Shown: piece after piece, positions 52,136 to 60,534 of the stretch
Layout: every line of letters begins with the position of its first letter
Numbering within the stretch: position 1 is the first letter of the stretch
Origin: Anaerolineales bacterium
GTDB taxonomy: Bacteria > Chloroflexota > Anaerolineae > Anaerolineales > UBA11579
Assembly: GCA_026129255.1 (NCBI GenBank)
Contig: JAHCIJ010000002.1
Coordinates: forward strand, 251,799-315,798
Direction: 5' to 3'
DNA: 64,000 nt
Translations under genes and position numbers: made by a program
Notes under the pieces: generated by a model
What the model saw: the letters and a program-made list of their open reading frames with translations, nothing else
Databases searched by the model: none
What the model was told of the DNA's origin: nothing

Positions 52136-52320
52136 TGGTTTGTTCTCTTCCCGGAAGCCGCCCTGAACCCCGCATGAACCCCCTCGCAACGTTCTGTCTG
52201 GGATGTGCAACCTGTGGAGCCGCCTGTGGGCTCCGCGTCGCACGTTTGCGAGAACTGCTATTGGCATTAGTGCGTTTGGATCGATTTATTTTGTAGAAAA
52301 TGCGAGAGATAGCAGAATCA

Positions 52321-52356
52321 AAAAGCAATCGATTAATTGATTAATCGATTGCTTTT
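52321..52356. terminator. Strong terminator after the M24 peptidase gene
   Basis: AAAAGCAATCGATTAA, loop TTGA, TTAATCGATTGCTTTT: 16-bp perfect stem, AT-rich. Ten bases beyond the stop of the minus-strand gene. Confidence 0.8.
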
Positions 52357-52365
52357 GATTGGCCG

Positions 52366-53493
52366 CTATCCGATTACGCGCAACTCGCGCGGGAAGCTGC
52401 TCAAGGTCAGTGGGCCGTCAGCCGTCATGACCACGTTGTCTTCAATGCGCACACCGCCGCGGCCATCCAGGTAGATACCAGGCTCCACAGTGAAGCTCAT
52501 GCCCTCGGCTAGCGGCAGCGTATTGTCGCCGCGCATGTAGGGCTCTTCGTGACCCTCCATGCCCAGGCCGTGGCCGGTGCGGTGCGTGAAGAATTGGCCG
52601 TAGCCATTGTCCTCGATGGCGTCACGCGCCGCCTGGTCCACCGCGGCGCACGGCGCGCCGATGGCGGCGGCCTCGCGGCCAGCTTGGTTGGCCAGCTTCA
52701 CGATCTCGTAGATGCGTTTGAACTCCTCGCTGATCTCGCCCACCGCAAACGTACGCGTCAGGTCGGAGAGGTAGCCGTTATAGGATGCACCCCAGTCGAT
52801 CAACAGCAAATCGCCCGCTTTGATCTTGTAGTCGCTCACCGTGGCGTGCGGGTTGGCGCTGCTTGCCCCCGCCGCTACGATCGGTGCAAAGGGCAGCTCA
52901 GGGTCAGAGCCTAGCGCATATAGCTCCTGCACCAGGATGCCGGCAATTTCCTTCTCGCTCATGCCGATCTTGATCTTCTTCAACGTAGCTTCCAGCCCGC
53001 CCTCGGCGATCTCCACCGCCTTCTTCATCGCCGCGATCTCGCCGGCGTCCTTGTGCTTGCGCATGTCGGCGATCAGCGCCTCGGCAATGGGGAACTCGGC
53101 GCCGGGGAAGGCGGCTTCGAGGTAGCGCAGCTCCATCACGCGCAGGCGCAAACCTTCTACGCCGATCTTTTGCGCAGGGCCGATCAGTGCCGCGGCCTGG
53201 TTGAAGGCCGCCTGCCACTCAGCTGGGTTTTCGCTATAGGTGACGGCTTGGATGTCAAAGCCCAGGTTGGCCAGCTTGCCTTTTTCAAAATCGGGCAGCA
53301 CCATCACTGGCGTTTTGCCCGGCGCCAACAGCAGCACGGTGGGGCGCTCCATCAGATGGAAGTGCAGACCGCTCATGTAGACCTGGCTTGGCCCGGCATT
53401 GAGCGCCATGGCGTCGTAACCGCCCGCGCTGAGCGCTTGGGCCAGTTGGGCCTGGCGGCGGACGAGATTTTCGGTGGAGAACGGGTCGGTCAT
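52366..53493 (-). CDS. M24-family aminopeptidase (Xaa-Pro peptidase-like)
   Basis: 375 aa. An N-terminal creatinase-like domain is followed by the pita-bread metallopeptidase domain: LLLIDWGASYNGYLSDLTRTF (metal Asps), TGHGLGMEGHEEPYM (metal His), FTVEPGIYLDGRGGVRIEDN (metal Glu residues). These enzymes release an N-terminal residue before proline or cut dipeptides. TATAAT on the minus strand lies about 38 nt upstream of the ATG. It is a single-gene unit. Confidence 0.92.
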   Translation of the reverse strand: MTDPFSTENLVRRQAQLAQALSAGGYDAMALNAGPSQVYMSGLHFHLMERPTVLLLAPGKTPVMVLPDFEKGKLANLGFDIQAVTYSENPAEWQAAFNQAAALIGPAQKIGVEGLRLRVMELRYLEAAFPGAEFPIAEALIADMRKHKDAGEIAAMKKAVEIAEGGLEATLKKIKIGMSEKEIAGILVQELYALGSDPELPFAPIVAAGASSANPHATVSDYKIKAGDLLLIDWGASYNGYLSDLTRTFAVGEISEEFKRIYEIVKLANQAGREAAAIGAPCAAVDQAARDAIEDNGYGQFFTHRTGHGLGMEGHEEPYMRGDNTLPLAEGMSFTVEPGIYLDGRGGVRIEDNVVMTADGPLTLSSFPRELRVIG

Positions 53494-53564
53494 TGTGCGC
53501 TCATTTCAAAGGGTGGATTGTGGCTGGATTATATTTGATGTTAGCCTTGTCGCTCTGGAGAGCT

Positions 53565-54179
53565 ATGTTTCGACTGGAAGAATTAGATCAACTGGATTAC
53601 GGCCGCAAGATGCAAGCCATCTATGCTGGCGTGCGTGACCGCCGCATCCCGGCGGAACAGCGATGGCAGTACTGGGTGGCGGCGCGCAATGAGCTGCTGG
53701 GCGGCCATCCACACTCGCCAGTGCTGGCTGCACAGCGGGTGCACTTCATCAACCTGGCGTATTACCCCTATGACCCGGCGTTGCGCTTTATGGTGGACGT
53801 AGATATCGATGTGCAGCCCGAGCAGCTCGCGCTGGGTGAAGCACAGGTGCAGCGTGTAGGCCGCGTACATTTCCCCATCGCCGGCAGCACGCTCAGCCTG
53901 TCGCTGTTCAGCCTGCAGAGCTACGGCGGCGGGTTGCTGCTCCCGTTTGCAGATGCCAGCGCCCGCAGCGGCCGCACCTACGCGGGTGCACGTTGGCTGC
54001 TGGACACGCCGCAGGGCGCAGACCTGGGCGAGGAGCACGGCAAACTGGTGCTCGATTTCAACTTTGCCTACAACCCCGCCAGCGCCTATAACCCGGCCGC
54101 GCCGCGGGTGGAGGCCCCGGCCGAGAACCAGCTGGCGCTAGCCATCCCGGCTGGTGAGTTGGCGTATCCGGTAGGGTAG
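53565..54179 (+). CDS. DUF1684 domain protein
   Basis: 204 aa from the ATG at 53565, which has GGAGAG directly upstream; an earlier in-frame ATG at 53493 would overlap the divergent gene's start. The DUF1684 signature is present: LLLPFADASARSGRTYAGAR, then LVLDFNFAYNPASAYNPAAP and PAENQLALAIPAGEL. The family usually has a Cys in AYNPPCAY, here replaced by Ser (PASAY). Function of DUF1684 is unknown. Confidence 0.82.
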   Translation: MFRLEELDQLDYGRKMQAIYAGVRDRRIPAEQRWQYWVAARNELLGGHPHSPVLAAQRVHFINLAYYPYDPALRFMVDVDIDVQPEQLALGEAQVQRVGRVHFPIAGSTLSLSLFSLQSYGGGLLLPFADASARSGRTYAGARWLLDTPQGADLGEEHGKLVLDFNFAYNPASAYNPAAPRVEAPAENQLALAIPAGELAYPVG

Positions 54180-54189
54180 TTCTCAAAGG

Positions 54190-54352
54190 TTTAACCACAA
54201 AGACACAAGGGCACCAAGAAAATTCTTTCTAACCGCAGATAAACGCAGATGGGACGCGGATAAGGGCAACTGCCTTAACCACAAAGACACAAGGCCACAA
54301 AGAAGATTTCCTAAGCTTGGCTTTGTGTTCTTTGTGCCCTTTGTGGTTCAGG
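54190..54352. repeat. CACAAAGACACAAGG intergenic repeat cluster
   Basis: TTAACCACAAAGACACAAGG appears twice in direct orientation (near 54191 and 54274), and an inverted version with CTTTGTGCCCTTTGTGGTT lies at its right end; between them is a GCAGATAAACGCAGATGGG motif. The two orientations can pair into a long stem. No gene. Confidence 0.75.
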
Positions 54353-54361
54353 GGTTTGGGC

Positions 54362-54389
54362 TTGACAAAGGCAGCCCGCTCACTATAAT
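54362..54389 (+). promoter_or_regulatory. Strong sigma-70-type promoter
   Basis: Perfect TTGACA (54362-54367), 16-bp spacer, perfect TATAAT (54384-54389). The best promoter match in the window, overlapped by the DtxR-type dyad. Confidence 0.9.
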
Positions 54390-54405
54390 TTAGGCATACC
54401 TAAAT
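54388..54405. promoter_or_regulatory. DtxR/MntR-type operator
   Basis: ATTTAGG, CATA, CCTAAAT: a perfect dyad matching the TTTAGG-N4-CCTAAA form of DtxR-family (iron- or manganese-dependent) operators. It covers the end of the -10 and the transcription start, a repressing position. Confidence 0.65.
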
Positions 54406-54420
54406 ATAGATGAGGGCATT

Positions 54421-54924
54421 ATGTTGAACCTGCAACTACTCTTAACTCACAGCCTTGTTGGCATTCTTGCCATCAGCGCCATCATCCTCACCGTGGGGAT
54501 CAAACGGCCGCGTTGGTTTCTGGAAAAGAAGAATGTACCGCCAGACATCCTGGCCGCGGTGCCGCCGCGCACCGAAGCCGAACGGCGCCAGTCGCTGTGG
54601 GCCGCCATCCCGCTGGCCTTGCTCCTGCTCGGGTTGGTGTTCTACTCCACCTACACCTTTGGCCGGGCGAGCGGCGCCAGCTTCGGCCTGCTGTTCCTGC
54701 ATGCCTTCATCCTGATCCTGGCTGTCAGCACTTTTGACCTGGTGGTGATTGATTGGCTGCTGTTGAACACCATCACTCCGCGCCAGTTCGTTTACCCGGG
54801 CACCGAAGGCTTTGCCGGTTACAAGAATTACGGCTTCCACGGCCGGGCGCACCTGCGGGCGCTGCCCGGGCAGGCGGTCTTTGTCCTCATGGCCGCTGGC
54901 GTGGTGGCGCTACTGTTGGCATAA
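54421..54924 (+). CDS. Four-helix membrane protein under a DtxR-type operator
   Basis: 167 aa; no family recognised with certainty. Four hydrophobic segments: LLLTHSLVGILAISAIILTV, LWAAIPLALLLLGLVFYSTY, SFGLLFLHAFILILAVSTFD and FVLMAAGVVALLLA. Conserved-looking motifs between them include VVIDWLLLNTITPRQFVYPG and GYKNYGFHGRAHLRALPG. The operator suggests control by metal (Fe or Mn), and the helix His/Asp residues could bind a metal, but this is speculation. The gene is monocistronic. Confidence 0.8.
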   Translation: MLNLQLLLTHSLVGILAISAIILTVGIKRPRWFLEKKNVPPDILAAVPPRTEAERRQSLWAAIPLALLLLGLVFYSTYTFGRASGASFGLLFLHAFILILAVSTFDLVVIDWLLLNTITPRQFVYPGTEGFAGYKNYGFHGRAHLRALPGQAVFVLMAAGVVALLLA

Positions 54925-54953
54925 AAAAAGCCCCGCATTGCGGGGCTTTTTTT
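54923..54953. terminator. Bidirectional terminator between the membrane protein gene and pstB
   Basis: AAAAAAAGCCCCGC, ATT, GCGGGGCTTTTTTT. The same 31-nt hairpin recurs at 58679-58710. Confidence 0.95.
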
Positions 54954-54959
54954 ATATTG

Positions 54960-55718
54960 CTAGTAGAACTCGCCTTGCAGGTAGGCCCGCGTGCGGTCGT
55001 TCTTGGGTTGATCGAGTACTTGCTCAGCTGGCCCGGCTTCCACCACTTCACCCAGATACATGAAGACCAGATAGTCAGCCAAATGGCGCGCCTGGCGTAG
55101 CACATGGGACACCAGCACTACGGTGTACTCCTTCTTTAACTCCTCGAGTCGCTCTTCGATGAACTTGGCCGAAATCGGGTCTAGCGAAGAGGTAGGCTCG
55201 TCACCCAAGATCACTTGCGGCTCCACGGCCAAGCCGCGCGCCAGGCACAGGCGTTGTTGCTGGCCAATGGAGAGATCGCGCGCAGGGGTATTGAGCCGGT
55301 CCTTCACCTCGTCCCACAGCCCACCGATCTCCAGGTAGTGCTGCACTTTCTCGCGCAGTTCTTTGCCGTTGCGCGCCAGCTTGTGGATGCGCATGCCGTA
55401 GGCCACATTCTCAAAGATGGACATGGGCAGGGGGAACGGGCGTTGCGCGATGAGGCCAACCTTGGTGCGCACCTCGGTGACTTCGACATCGGGTGCATAC
55501 AGGTTCACGCCGTCCAGCTCTACGTTTCCGGTGACCCGGGTGTCATCGGTCAGGTCATGAAAGCGGTTGAGCGTCTTGAGCAGCGTGGACTTACCGCATC
55601 CAGAGGGGCCGATGATGACGGTAATTTGGCCGCGTGGAATATCCAGGTTGATGTCTTTAAGTGCGTGCACTTTGTTGTAGTGCACATTCAGATCGCGAAT
55701 TTTGATGTGAGTTTCCAA
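54960..55718 (-). CDS. pstB: Phosphate ABC transporter ATP-binding protein PstB
   Basis: 252 aa. Walker A GPSGCGKST at 37-45, followed by LLKTLNRFHDL, characteristic of PstB. Signature LSIGQQQRLCLARGLA and Walker B VILGDEPTSSLDP. The Q-loop region reads VGLIAQRPFPLPMSIFENVA. It powers phosphate import through PstCA. Last gene of pstSCAB; no phoU follows. Confidence 0.96.
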   Translation of the reverse strand: METHIKIRDLNVHYNKVHALKDINLDIPRGQITVIIGPSGCGKSTLLKTLNRFHDLTDDTRVTGNVELDGVNLYAPDVEVTEVRTKVGLIAQRPFPLPMSIFENVAYGMRIHKLARNGKELREKVQHYLEIGGLWDEVKDRLNTPARDLSIGQQQRLCLARGLAVEPQVILGDEPTSSLDPISAKFIEERLEELKKEYTVVLVSHVLRQARHLADYLVFMYLGEVVEAGPAEQVLDQPKNDRTRAYLQGEFY

Positions 55719-55730
55719 ACAGGCCTCTTG

Positions 55731-56591
55731 TTAGCGGATCACATTACGGCTCAACCGGCGTGCCAACAACCGGGAGAGCGAGCTGATGATCAGAATGACG
55801 ATCGTGAGTACCAGCGCAGTGGCGTAGCCGTTGCCGCGCACATCCGGAAATGGCGAACCAAGCTGGAAGAATACGGCCAAGGGCAACGAGGCGGTGGGGC
55901 TGGCTAATGAAGTGGGGATGCGGTCACTAAAGCCAGCCGTAAACAGCACCGAGGCAGCATCGCCCATGCCGCGGCCGAAAGCCAGCAGCACCGCAGTGAC
56001 CAAGCCGGGCAGCGCCTGGCGCACCAGCACGCTGCGAGCGGCCTCTAGGCGTGTGGCCCCTAGGCTGAGTGCTGCCTGGTTAAGCTCAATCGGCACCATG
56101 CGCATGACTTCATCCATGGCGCGCACCATGATGGGGATCTGTAGCAGCGTGAGCACCAAAATGCCTGCGCCCAATGAGGCGCGCATGCCAAATGCGATCA
56201 TGATGGTGAACCCGAAGGCGCCATACACCAGCGAGGGGATGCCCCACAGCACATCCAAAGTGAGGCGCATCAGCGAAGCCAGGCGGCTGGCGCCGGTGTA
56301 TACGTTGATGCCAAAGGCGATAGGCAGGCTGACCAACAATGCGAGGAAGGTGCCGCCGCCTGCCAGCAACAGCGAGCCCACGATGGCATTGAGGATGCCG
56401 CCCTCACCCCCCAGGAAGAAGCCGCCCTTGGGCGTCTTGGTGATGAGGTCCAGATCAAGGTAGGGCAGGCCGCGCACAAAAATGGTGATAAGGATGGCGG
56501 CAAGTACGGCAACCAGCAGGCTGCAAGCCAACAGCATGATTGCGCGCATCACCCGTTCTTCCAGATGAGCAAGCGACCAACGTTTTTTCAT
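55731..56591 (-). CDS. pstA: Phosphate ABC transporter permease PstA
   Basis: 286 aa, six membrane helices. LVSLPIAFGINVYTGASRLA and LWGIPSLVYGAFGFTIMIAF mark PstA. The EAA loop facing PstB is MVPIELNQAALSLGATRLEA. It overlaps the pstC stop by 4 bp and forms the phosphate channel with PstC. Confidence 0.95.
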   Translation of the reverse strand: MKKRWSLAHLEERVMRAIMLLACSLLVAVLAAILITIFVRGLPYLDLDLITKTPKGGFFLGGEGGILNAIVGSLLLAGGGTFLALLVSLPIAFGINVYTGASRLASLMRLTLDVLWGIPSLVYGAFGFTIMIAFGMRASLGAGILVLTLLQIPIMVRAMDEVMRMVPIELNQAALSLGATRLEAARSVLVRQALPGLVTAVLLAFGRGMGDAASVLFTAGFSDRIPTSLASPTASLPLAVFFQLGSPFPDVRGNGYATALVLTIVILIISSLSRLLARRLSRNVIR

Positions 56592-57544
56592 GCCTGCGCC
56601 CTCCGGTTGGCGCGGATAAGCACCAGAGCGGCCCCCAGGTTGAAGATAATGACGATGACCAGTAGCAGCAAGGCCGCCCCCATCAGCGCCGAATCATAAA
56701 GGGGTACTGAAAGCATTTCGCCATAATTGTTGGCGATGAGCGCGGTGAGCGGATAGCCGGGGTCAAAAATGGAGCTTGGGATCAGCGGTGTGTTGCCCAC
56801 CACCATCATCACGGCCAGGGTCTCGCCAAAGGCGCGCGATAAACCCATGACCACGGCAGCGATCAGCCCGGGCAGGGCGCGCGGCAGCACCACTTTTTTG
56901 ATGGTTTGCCAGCGCGTAGCGCCCAGCGCCAGCGAGCCATGGCGCAGCCCTTCAGGTACAGAGCGCAGCACTTCGATGGATACGGAGATGATGATCGGCG
57001 AGATCATCACCGCTAGCACAATGCCACCGCTGAGGATGGAGTAGCCGGTGGGGTTGTTGGCGGCGAAGAGCGGGATGCTGCCGAGCCAGGGCTGAACAAA
57101 GGCTGAGATCTGCGGCACCAACGGGACGATGACCAGTAAGCCCCACACGCCGTACACCACCGAAGGGATACCGGCCAGCAGGTCAATGGCGGGCAAGATG
57201 GCCGGGAGGGCGCGCCGCTTGGCGTACTCCACCAGGAAGAGCGAGGCCAGCATGCATAAGGGCACGGCCAGTAGCAGCGCCAACAAGGTGACCGAGAGCG
57301 TGCCGCTGATGAAGGTCAGCAGGCCAAATTCGCCCGCCGAGGGGCGCCACTGCGTGCCGCTGAGAATCTCCCATACACTGCTGTGCTCCAGCAACGGCTG
57401 GGTGCGCAGCAGGAAACCCACCACCATCGCCAGCAGGAGAAACAAGGGCAAACTGGCTGCCAGACGGTAGTTCCTGGCAGCCTGTTGGTCACTGCGGATA
57501 CGGCCTGCCTGCGTCTTTAGTTTTCGGTCATCTGTGTTCTGCAA
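56588..57544 (-). CDS. pstC: Phosphate ABC transporter permease PstC
   Basis: 318 aa, six membrane helices after a basic N terminus. The EAA loop is SVPEGLRHGSLALGATRWQT. DLLAGIPSVVYGVWGLLVIV and GLSRAFGETLAVMMVVGNTP are PstC hallmarks. It lies 25 bp downstream of pstS and overlaps pstA. Confidence 0.95.
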   Translation of the reverse strand: MQNTDDRKLKTQAGRIRSDQQAARNYRLAASLPLFLLLAMVVGFLLRTQPLLEHSSVWEILSGTQWRPSAGEFGLLTFISGTLSVTLLALLLAVPLCMLASLFLVEYAKRRALPAILPAIDLLAGIPSVVYGVWGLLVIVPLVPQISAFVQPWLGSIPLFAANNPTGYSILSGGIVLAVMISPIIISVSIEVLRSVPEGLRHGSLALGATRWQTIKKVVLPRALPGLIAAVVMGLSRAFGETLAVMMVVGNTPLIPSSIFDPGYPLTALIANNYGEMLSVPLYDSALMGAALLLLVIVIIFNLGAALVLIRANRRAQA

Positions 57545-57569
57545 GCCCGCTTCCTTTCACTGCGAAGCT

Positions 57570-58514
57570 TTAGGGGAGCCTAGCAATCTCTCCCGCTAGC
57601 TCCTCGGCCGAAAGGGCAACGTACCCAGCTTCGCTCACGAAGGTCTGGCCTTCGCTGTAGATCCAGCGCAGGAAGTCCAGTGTAGCCCCGCTGGGATCGC
57701 CCTTGGTGACAATGTACAGCAGGCGGGAGGGCGGAGAAGGGTAGACGCCATCCAGAATGGCTTGCACCGCTTCGGTGCGCGTCTCCAAGTATTCGTGCTC
57801 CTCGATCTGGCCGTTGGTGTTCAGATCGATGGGGGCTACTACTGCACCGCTGACAGGCACGCCTGTACTGAAATCGTACACGAAACCGAGATTGTTGTAA
57901 CCGATCCCCAGCCGGTCATTGAGCACAGCCGTGAGCAGGCCAGGGTCGCCATCCACACCGATGCCCTTCAGGTCTTCTTGTGCTTCAGCCCCATAGAAAA
58001 GGGCGATCATTTCAGCCGCGCCGGCCGAATCGGAGCGCGTGTATACATTGACTGCTTCGGTGATGCTGGGCTCGCCCAAGAGTTCGCCCCATGTGCTGAT
58101 CTCTTGCGTAATGTACAGCTTATGCAGTGCCTCGGTGGTGAGGCCGCGCTCCAGGATCAGATCAATGTAGGGATTGTTGGCGTTCACCACCACGAAAACT
58201 GCATCACGCGCCACGGCAAAGCCTACTGCGCCGAGAGCAATCTCTTCCTGGCGCAGCTCGCGCGAGACCATGCCGAAGTCAGTTGCACCGGAGAGCACGT
58301 CCGAAATGCCCTTGCCCGCACCGCCGCCGGTGATGTCAAAGGCCACATGAGGGTTCTCGCGTGTGTATTCTTCGGCGTAGCGTTGCATCATGGGGTAGAG
58401 CGCAAAGGCGCCCGAGCTGGAAAGCGTGACGCTGGGCGCGTCCGTGCCGGTACCACAGGCGGCCAACAGCAGGCTGGCCAGTAATAGCGTGAGAAGAAGT
58501 CTCCGTAATTGCAT
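57570..58514 (-). CDS. pstS: Phosphate-binding lipoprotein PstS
   Basis: 314 aa. Lipobox LLLAAC, then the phosphate-binding protein start VTLSSSGAFALYPMMQRYAE and ITGGGAGKGISDVLSGATDF with the Ser/Gly phosphate loop. VYTRSDSAGAAEMIALFYGA supplies further ligands. AGGAG precedes the ATG. It is the first gene of pstSCAB and captures phosphate outside the cell. The 58515-58676 region upstream holds a CTGTTCCTGTTCAC direct repeat (58580-58593) that may be a Pho-type box, and a CAACTC...GAGTTG hairpin; both are uncertain. Confidence 0.93.
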   Translation of the reverse strand: MQLRRLLLTLLLASLLLAACGTGTDAPSVTLSSSGAFALYPMMQRYAEEYTRENPHVAFDITGGGAGKGISDVLSGATDFGMVSRELRQEEIALGAVGFAVARDAVFVVVNANNPYIDLILERGLTTEALHKLYITQEISTWGELLGEPSITEAVNVYTRSDSAGAAEMIALFYGAEAQEDLKGIGVDGDPGLLTAVLNDRLGIGYNNLGFVYDFSTGVPVSGAVVAPIDLNTNGQIEEHEYLETRTEAVQAILDGVYPSPPSRLLYIVTKGDPSGATLDFLRWIYSEGQTFVSEAGYVALSAEELAGEIARLP

Positions 58515-58678
58515 GGTTCTCCTTAAAGCTAAATAAACATCCGTGCCAACTCTTGTTGGAGTTGCTTTAATTTAGGAACGCTGTTCCTGTTCACACTATG
58601 ACACCTCAATTTTAGCTAAATATGAATAAGAGGTTCTCGTGGCTATCGACATTTTGCGGCACTCGTATAGTTGATCTA

Positions 58679-58710
58679 AAAAAAAAGCCCCGCATTGCGG
58701 GGCTTTTTTT
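58679..58710. terminator. Terminator of the MFS gene, same hairpin as at 54923
   Basis: AAAAAAGCCCCGC, ATT, GCGGGGCTTTTTTT. Confidence 0.9.
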
Positions 58711-60079
58711 AGCTGGAGCCGAGCGCTTCTTGCAGCGCTTCTTCTTCGGTCTGGCTCTTAATGATCACATCCGGGATTTCGTCCTGCACGTTGCGCAGCC
58801 GCGGGCTGTATAGTGCTCCTGCGGAGATCAGAAGTACCAGCATGCCGATCACGGCGAAGAACAGCGCCATGCCGCGGCCGGGGCCAACGCCCACCAACTC
58901 TCCGATGAGGGTCTCGGCCAGCGCGCCGCCCGGCATGAGCGCCGGGCCAAACACACGGTCCACCAGCGGGCCAGAGAGCAGGATGGCGATGGGCGCGGTG
59001 AACTGCGCCAGCATGCGGCGCACCGAAAACACACGGCCTTGCAGGTCTGGCTCGGTTTTGCTCTGCCACAGCGCCTGGCTGCTGCCGTTCATGATCGGCA
59101 GTACCAGCATGGAGAAGAAACCGACAACCGCGATCAGGGTCATGCTGGCGGGCAGCAGCAGGAACAACAACATAATGCCCATCCAGATGCCTGTGCCCAA
59201 TACGCCGTAGACGCGCCGCTTGGGGCCACCCCAGGCGCTCATTACGAAGGTGCCCACCAGCATGCCGGCGCCCACGATGGAGCCCACCAGGCCAGCTTGC
59301 GCGGGAGTGCCCAGGTCCAGCAGCAGCGGCGTCCACAGCGGCTGCAGCATGGTGAAGAACAGGTTGATACCGGCAAAGTACATCAGCAACTGGAACAGCC
59401 CCGGCCGTTGCTGAATGTAACTGAACCCGGTGCGGATGCTGGCCAAGATAGAAGGCTTCTTGGCAGCTTCCTCTTCGGTGCGCACCGGCTCAGGGATGCG
59501 CACATACAGCAGGGTGCCGACCGCGAAAATAAAGGTGGCAATGTCGACCATCATGATGTTGGGGATGCCCCAGGTCAGGAATAGGGCACCAGCGATGGCC
59601 GGCGCGGCCAGTTGCGAGATGGCATCTGCCATCTGCACCATGCCGCTGGCGCGCCCCAGTTGCTCCTGGGGCACCAGCATAGTGGTTGCGGCCGAGTAGG
59701 CTGGCCATTGAAAGGTGTTGAACAGCGAGGCCACAAAGTTGGCGGCGTAGATGTGCCAGATCTCCAACTTGGCGCCCAGGATCAGCGCCAGCACGGCGAT
59801 GGTGGTGAAGCCAGCGCCCAGGTCGCTCAGGATCATCATCCAGCGGCGCGGGAAGCGGTCCACCAGCGCACCGGCGATGGGGGAGAACAACACGCCGGGC
59901 AGCGTGAAGGCCAGGATGCTCATGGCAAACGAGGTGATCGAGCCGGTTTCCTGGTACACGTACACACCCAGCGCAAACCCCGTGAGGCCGGAGCCGAGCA
60001 GGGAGACCAATTGGCCGACCCAGATAATGTAGAAAGTGCGCATGCTCTGTGAGCCTGCAGTGGTTGTTTTAGCTGTCAT
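58709..60079 (-). CDS. MFS transporter (MefA/EntS-like exporter family)
   Basis: 456 aa, twelve predicted helices. The start FYIIWVGQLVSLLGSGLTGF and the motif-A loop IAGALVDRFPRRWMMILSDL are typical of MFS_3 drug and siderophore exporters; the second-half repeat has FVMSAWGGPKRRVYGVLGTG. The substrate is unknown. A perfect ATACCC-CT-GGGTAT dyad, overlapping a TATACT -10, lies about 45 bp upstream and may be its operator; it resembles CsoR-type copper sites. Confidence 0.9.
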   Translation of the reverse strand: MTAKTTTAGSQSMRTFYIIWVGQLVSLLGSGLTGFALGVYVYQETGSITSFAMSILAFTLPGVLFSPIAGALVDRFPRRWMMILSDLGAGFTTIAVLALILGAKLEIWHIYAANFVASLFNTFQWPAYSAATTMLVPQEQLGRASGMVQMADAISQLAAPAIAGALFLTWGIPNIMMVDIATFIFAVGTLLYVRIPEPVRTEEEAAKKPSILASIRTGFSYIQQRPGLFQLLMYFAGINLFFTMLQPLWTPLLLDLGTPAQAGLVGSIVGAGMLVGTFVMSAWGGPKRRVYGVLGTGIWMGIMLLFLLLPASMTLIAVVGFFSMLVLPIMNGSSQALWQSKTEPDLQGRVFSVRRMLAQFTAPIAILLSGPLVDRVFGPALMPGGALAETLIGELVGVGPGRGMALFFAVIGMLVLLISAGALYSPRLRNVQDEIPDVIIKSQTEEEALQEALGSS

Positions 60080-60120
60080 AGTTTCCAGGGAATGGGGTGT
60101 TTGACGAAGTGGCCTGTAGT

Positions 60121-60134
60121 ATACCCCTGGGTAT
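60121..60134. promoter_or_regulatory. ATACCC-CT-GGGTAT dyad upstream of the MFS gene
   Basis: A perfect 6-bp inverted repeat overlapping a minus-strand TATACT (60118-60123). Similar ATACCCC-type dyads are CsoR copper-repressor sites in Firmicutes. Regulator identity is inference. It also lies just upstream of the tRNA-Ala promoter on the other strand. Confidence 0.45.
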
Positions 60135-60144
60135 TCTGGGTTTC

Positions 60145-60173
60145 TTGACAGCCCCCCTGTGGCGCAGTAAAAT
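60145..60173 (+). promoter_or_regulatory. tRNA-Ala promoter
   Basis: Perfect TTGACA (60145-60150), 17-bp spacer, TAAAAT (60168-60173), 17 bp before the mature tRNA. Confidence 0.85.
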
Positions 60174-60190
60174 CCTTGTTCTGTACGCTA

Positions 60191-60263
60191 GGGCCTGTAG
60201 CGCAGTTGGGAGCGCGCATCAATCGCACTGATGAGGTCGAGGGTTCGAATCCCTCCAGGTCCA
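60191..60263 (+). tRNA. tRNA-Ala (anticodon CGC)
   Basis: Acceptor GGGCCTG/CAGGTCC with a G-T pair, D-arm GCGC...GCGC, anticodon stem CATCA/TGATG with loop ATCGCAC (anticodon CGC), T-arm GAGGG TTCGAAT CCCTC, discriminator A. CCA not encoded. Confidence 0.93.
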
Positions 60264-60359
60264 CTGTGTAGTGGCAACCTTGCGAAGGGTGATGTCGGGC
60301 TAAGCTGCACAGTATGAGCCTTCGCAAGGTTACACTGGCGCTGGACATTTACACAAGCT

Positions 60360-60396
60360 GGCGTTTCGTTACTCGGCGTAGCCGAGTAGAAACGCC
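60360..60396. repeat. 37-nt hairpin repeat between two tRNA-Ala genes
   Basis: GGCGTTTC...ACTCGGCGTAGCCGAGT...GAAACGCC. Against the copy at 30407 the outer stem is GGCG/CGCC in place of GGAG/CTCC, a compensatory change. A second small hairpin, GCATGGCGTAGCCATGC, follows at 60401-60417. Confidence 0.85.
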
Positions 60397-60421
60397 ATAA
60401 GCATGGCGTAGCCATGCGTAC

Positions 60422-60494
60422 GGGCCCATGGCGCAGCTGGGAGCGCGCCTCAATGGCATTGAGGAGGTCGAGGGTTCGAATCCCTCTGGGTCCA
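60422..60494 (+). tRNA. tRNA-Ala (anticodon GGC)
   Basis: Acceptor GGGCCCA/TGGGTCC, D-arm GCGC...GCGC, anticodon stem CCTCA/TGAGG with loop ATGGCAT (anticodon GGC), T-arm GAGGG TTCGAAT CCCTC, discriminator A. Very similar to the tRNA at 60191, so the pair is a duplication with anticodon divergence. CCA not encoded. Confidence 0.93.
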
Positions 60495-60534
60495 CTAGCA
60501 AGACAAAGTGAATAGTGACCGGTGAGCAGTGAAC

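Noticed and set aside
54960..58514. Alternative reading of pstS as ModA or sulfate-binding protein
   Set aside because: The GGGAGKG loop, order S-C-A-B and PstB-specific LLKTLNR sequence fit phosphate transport.
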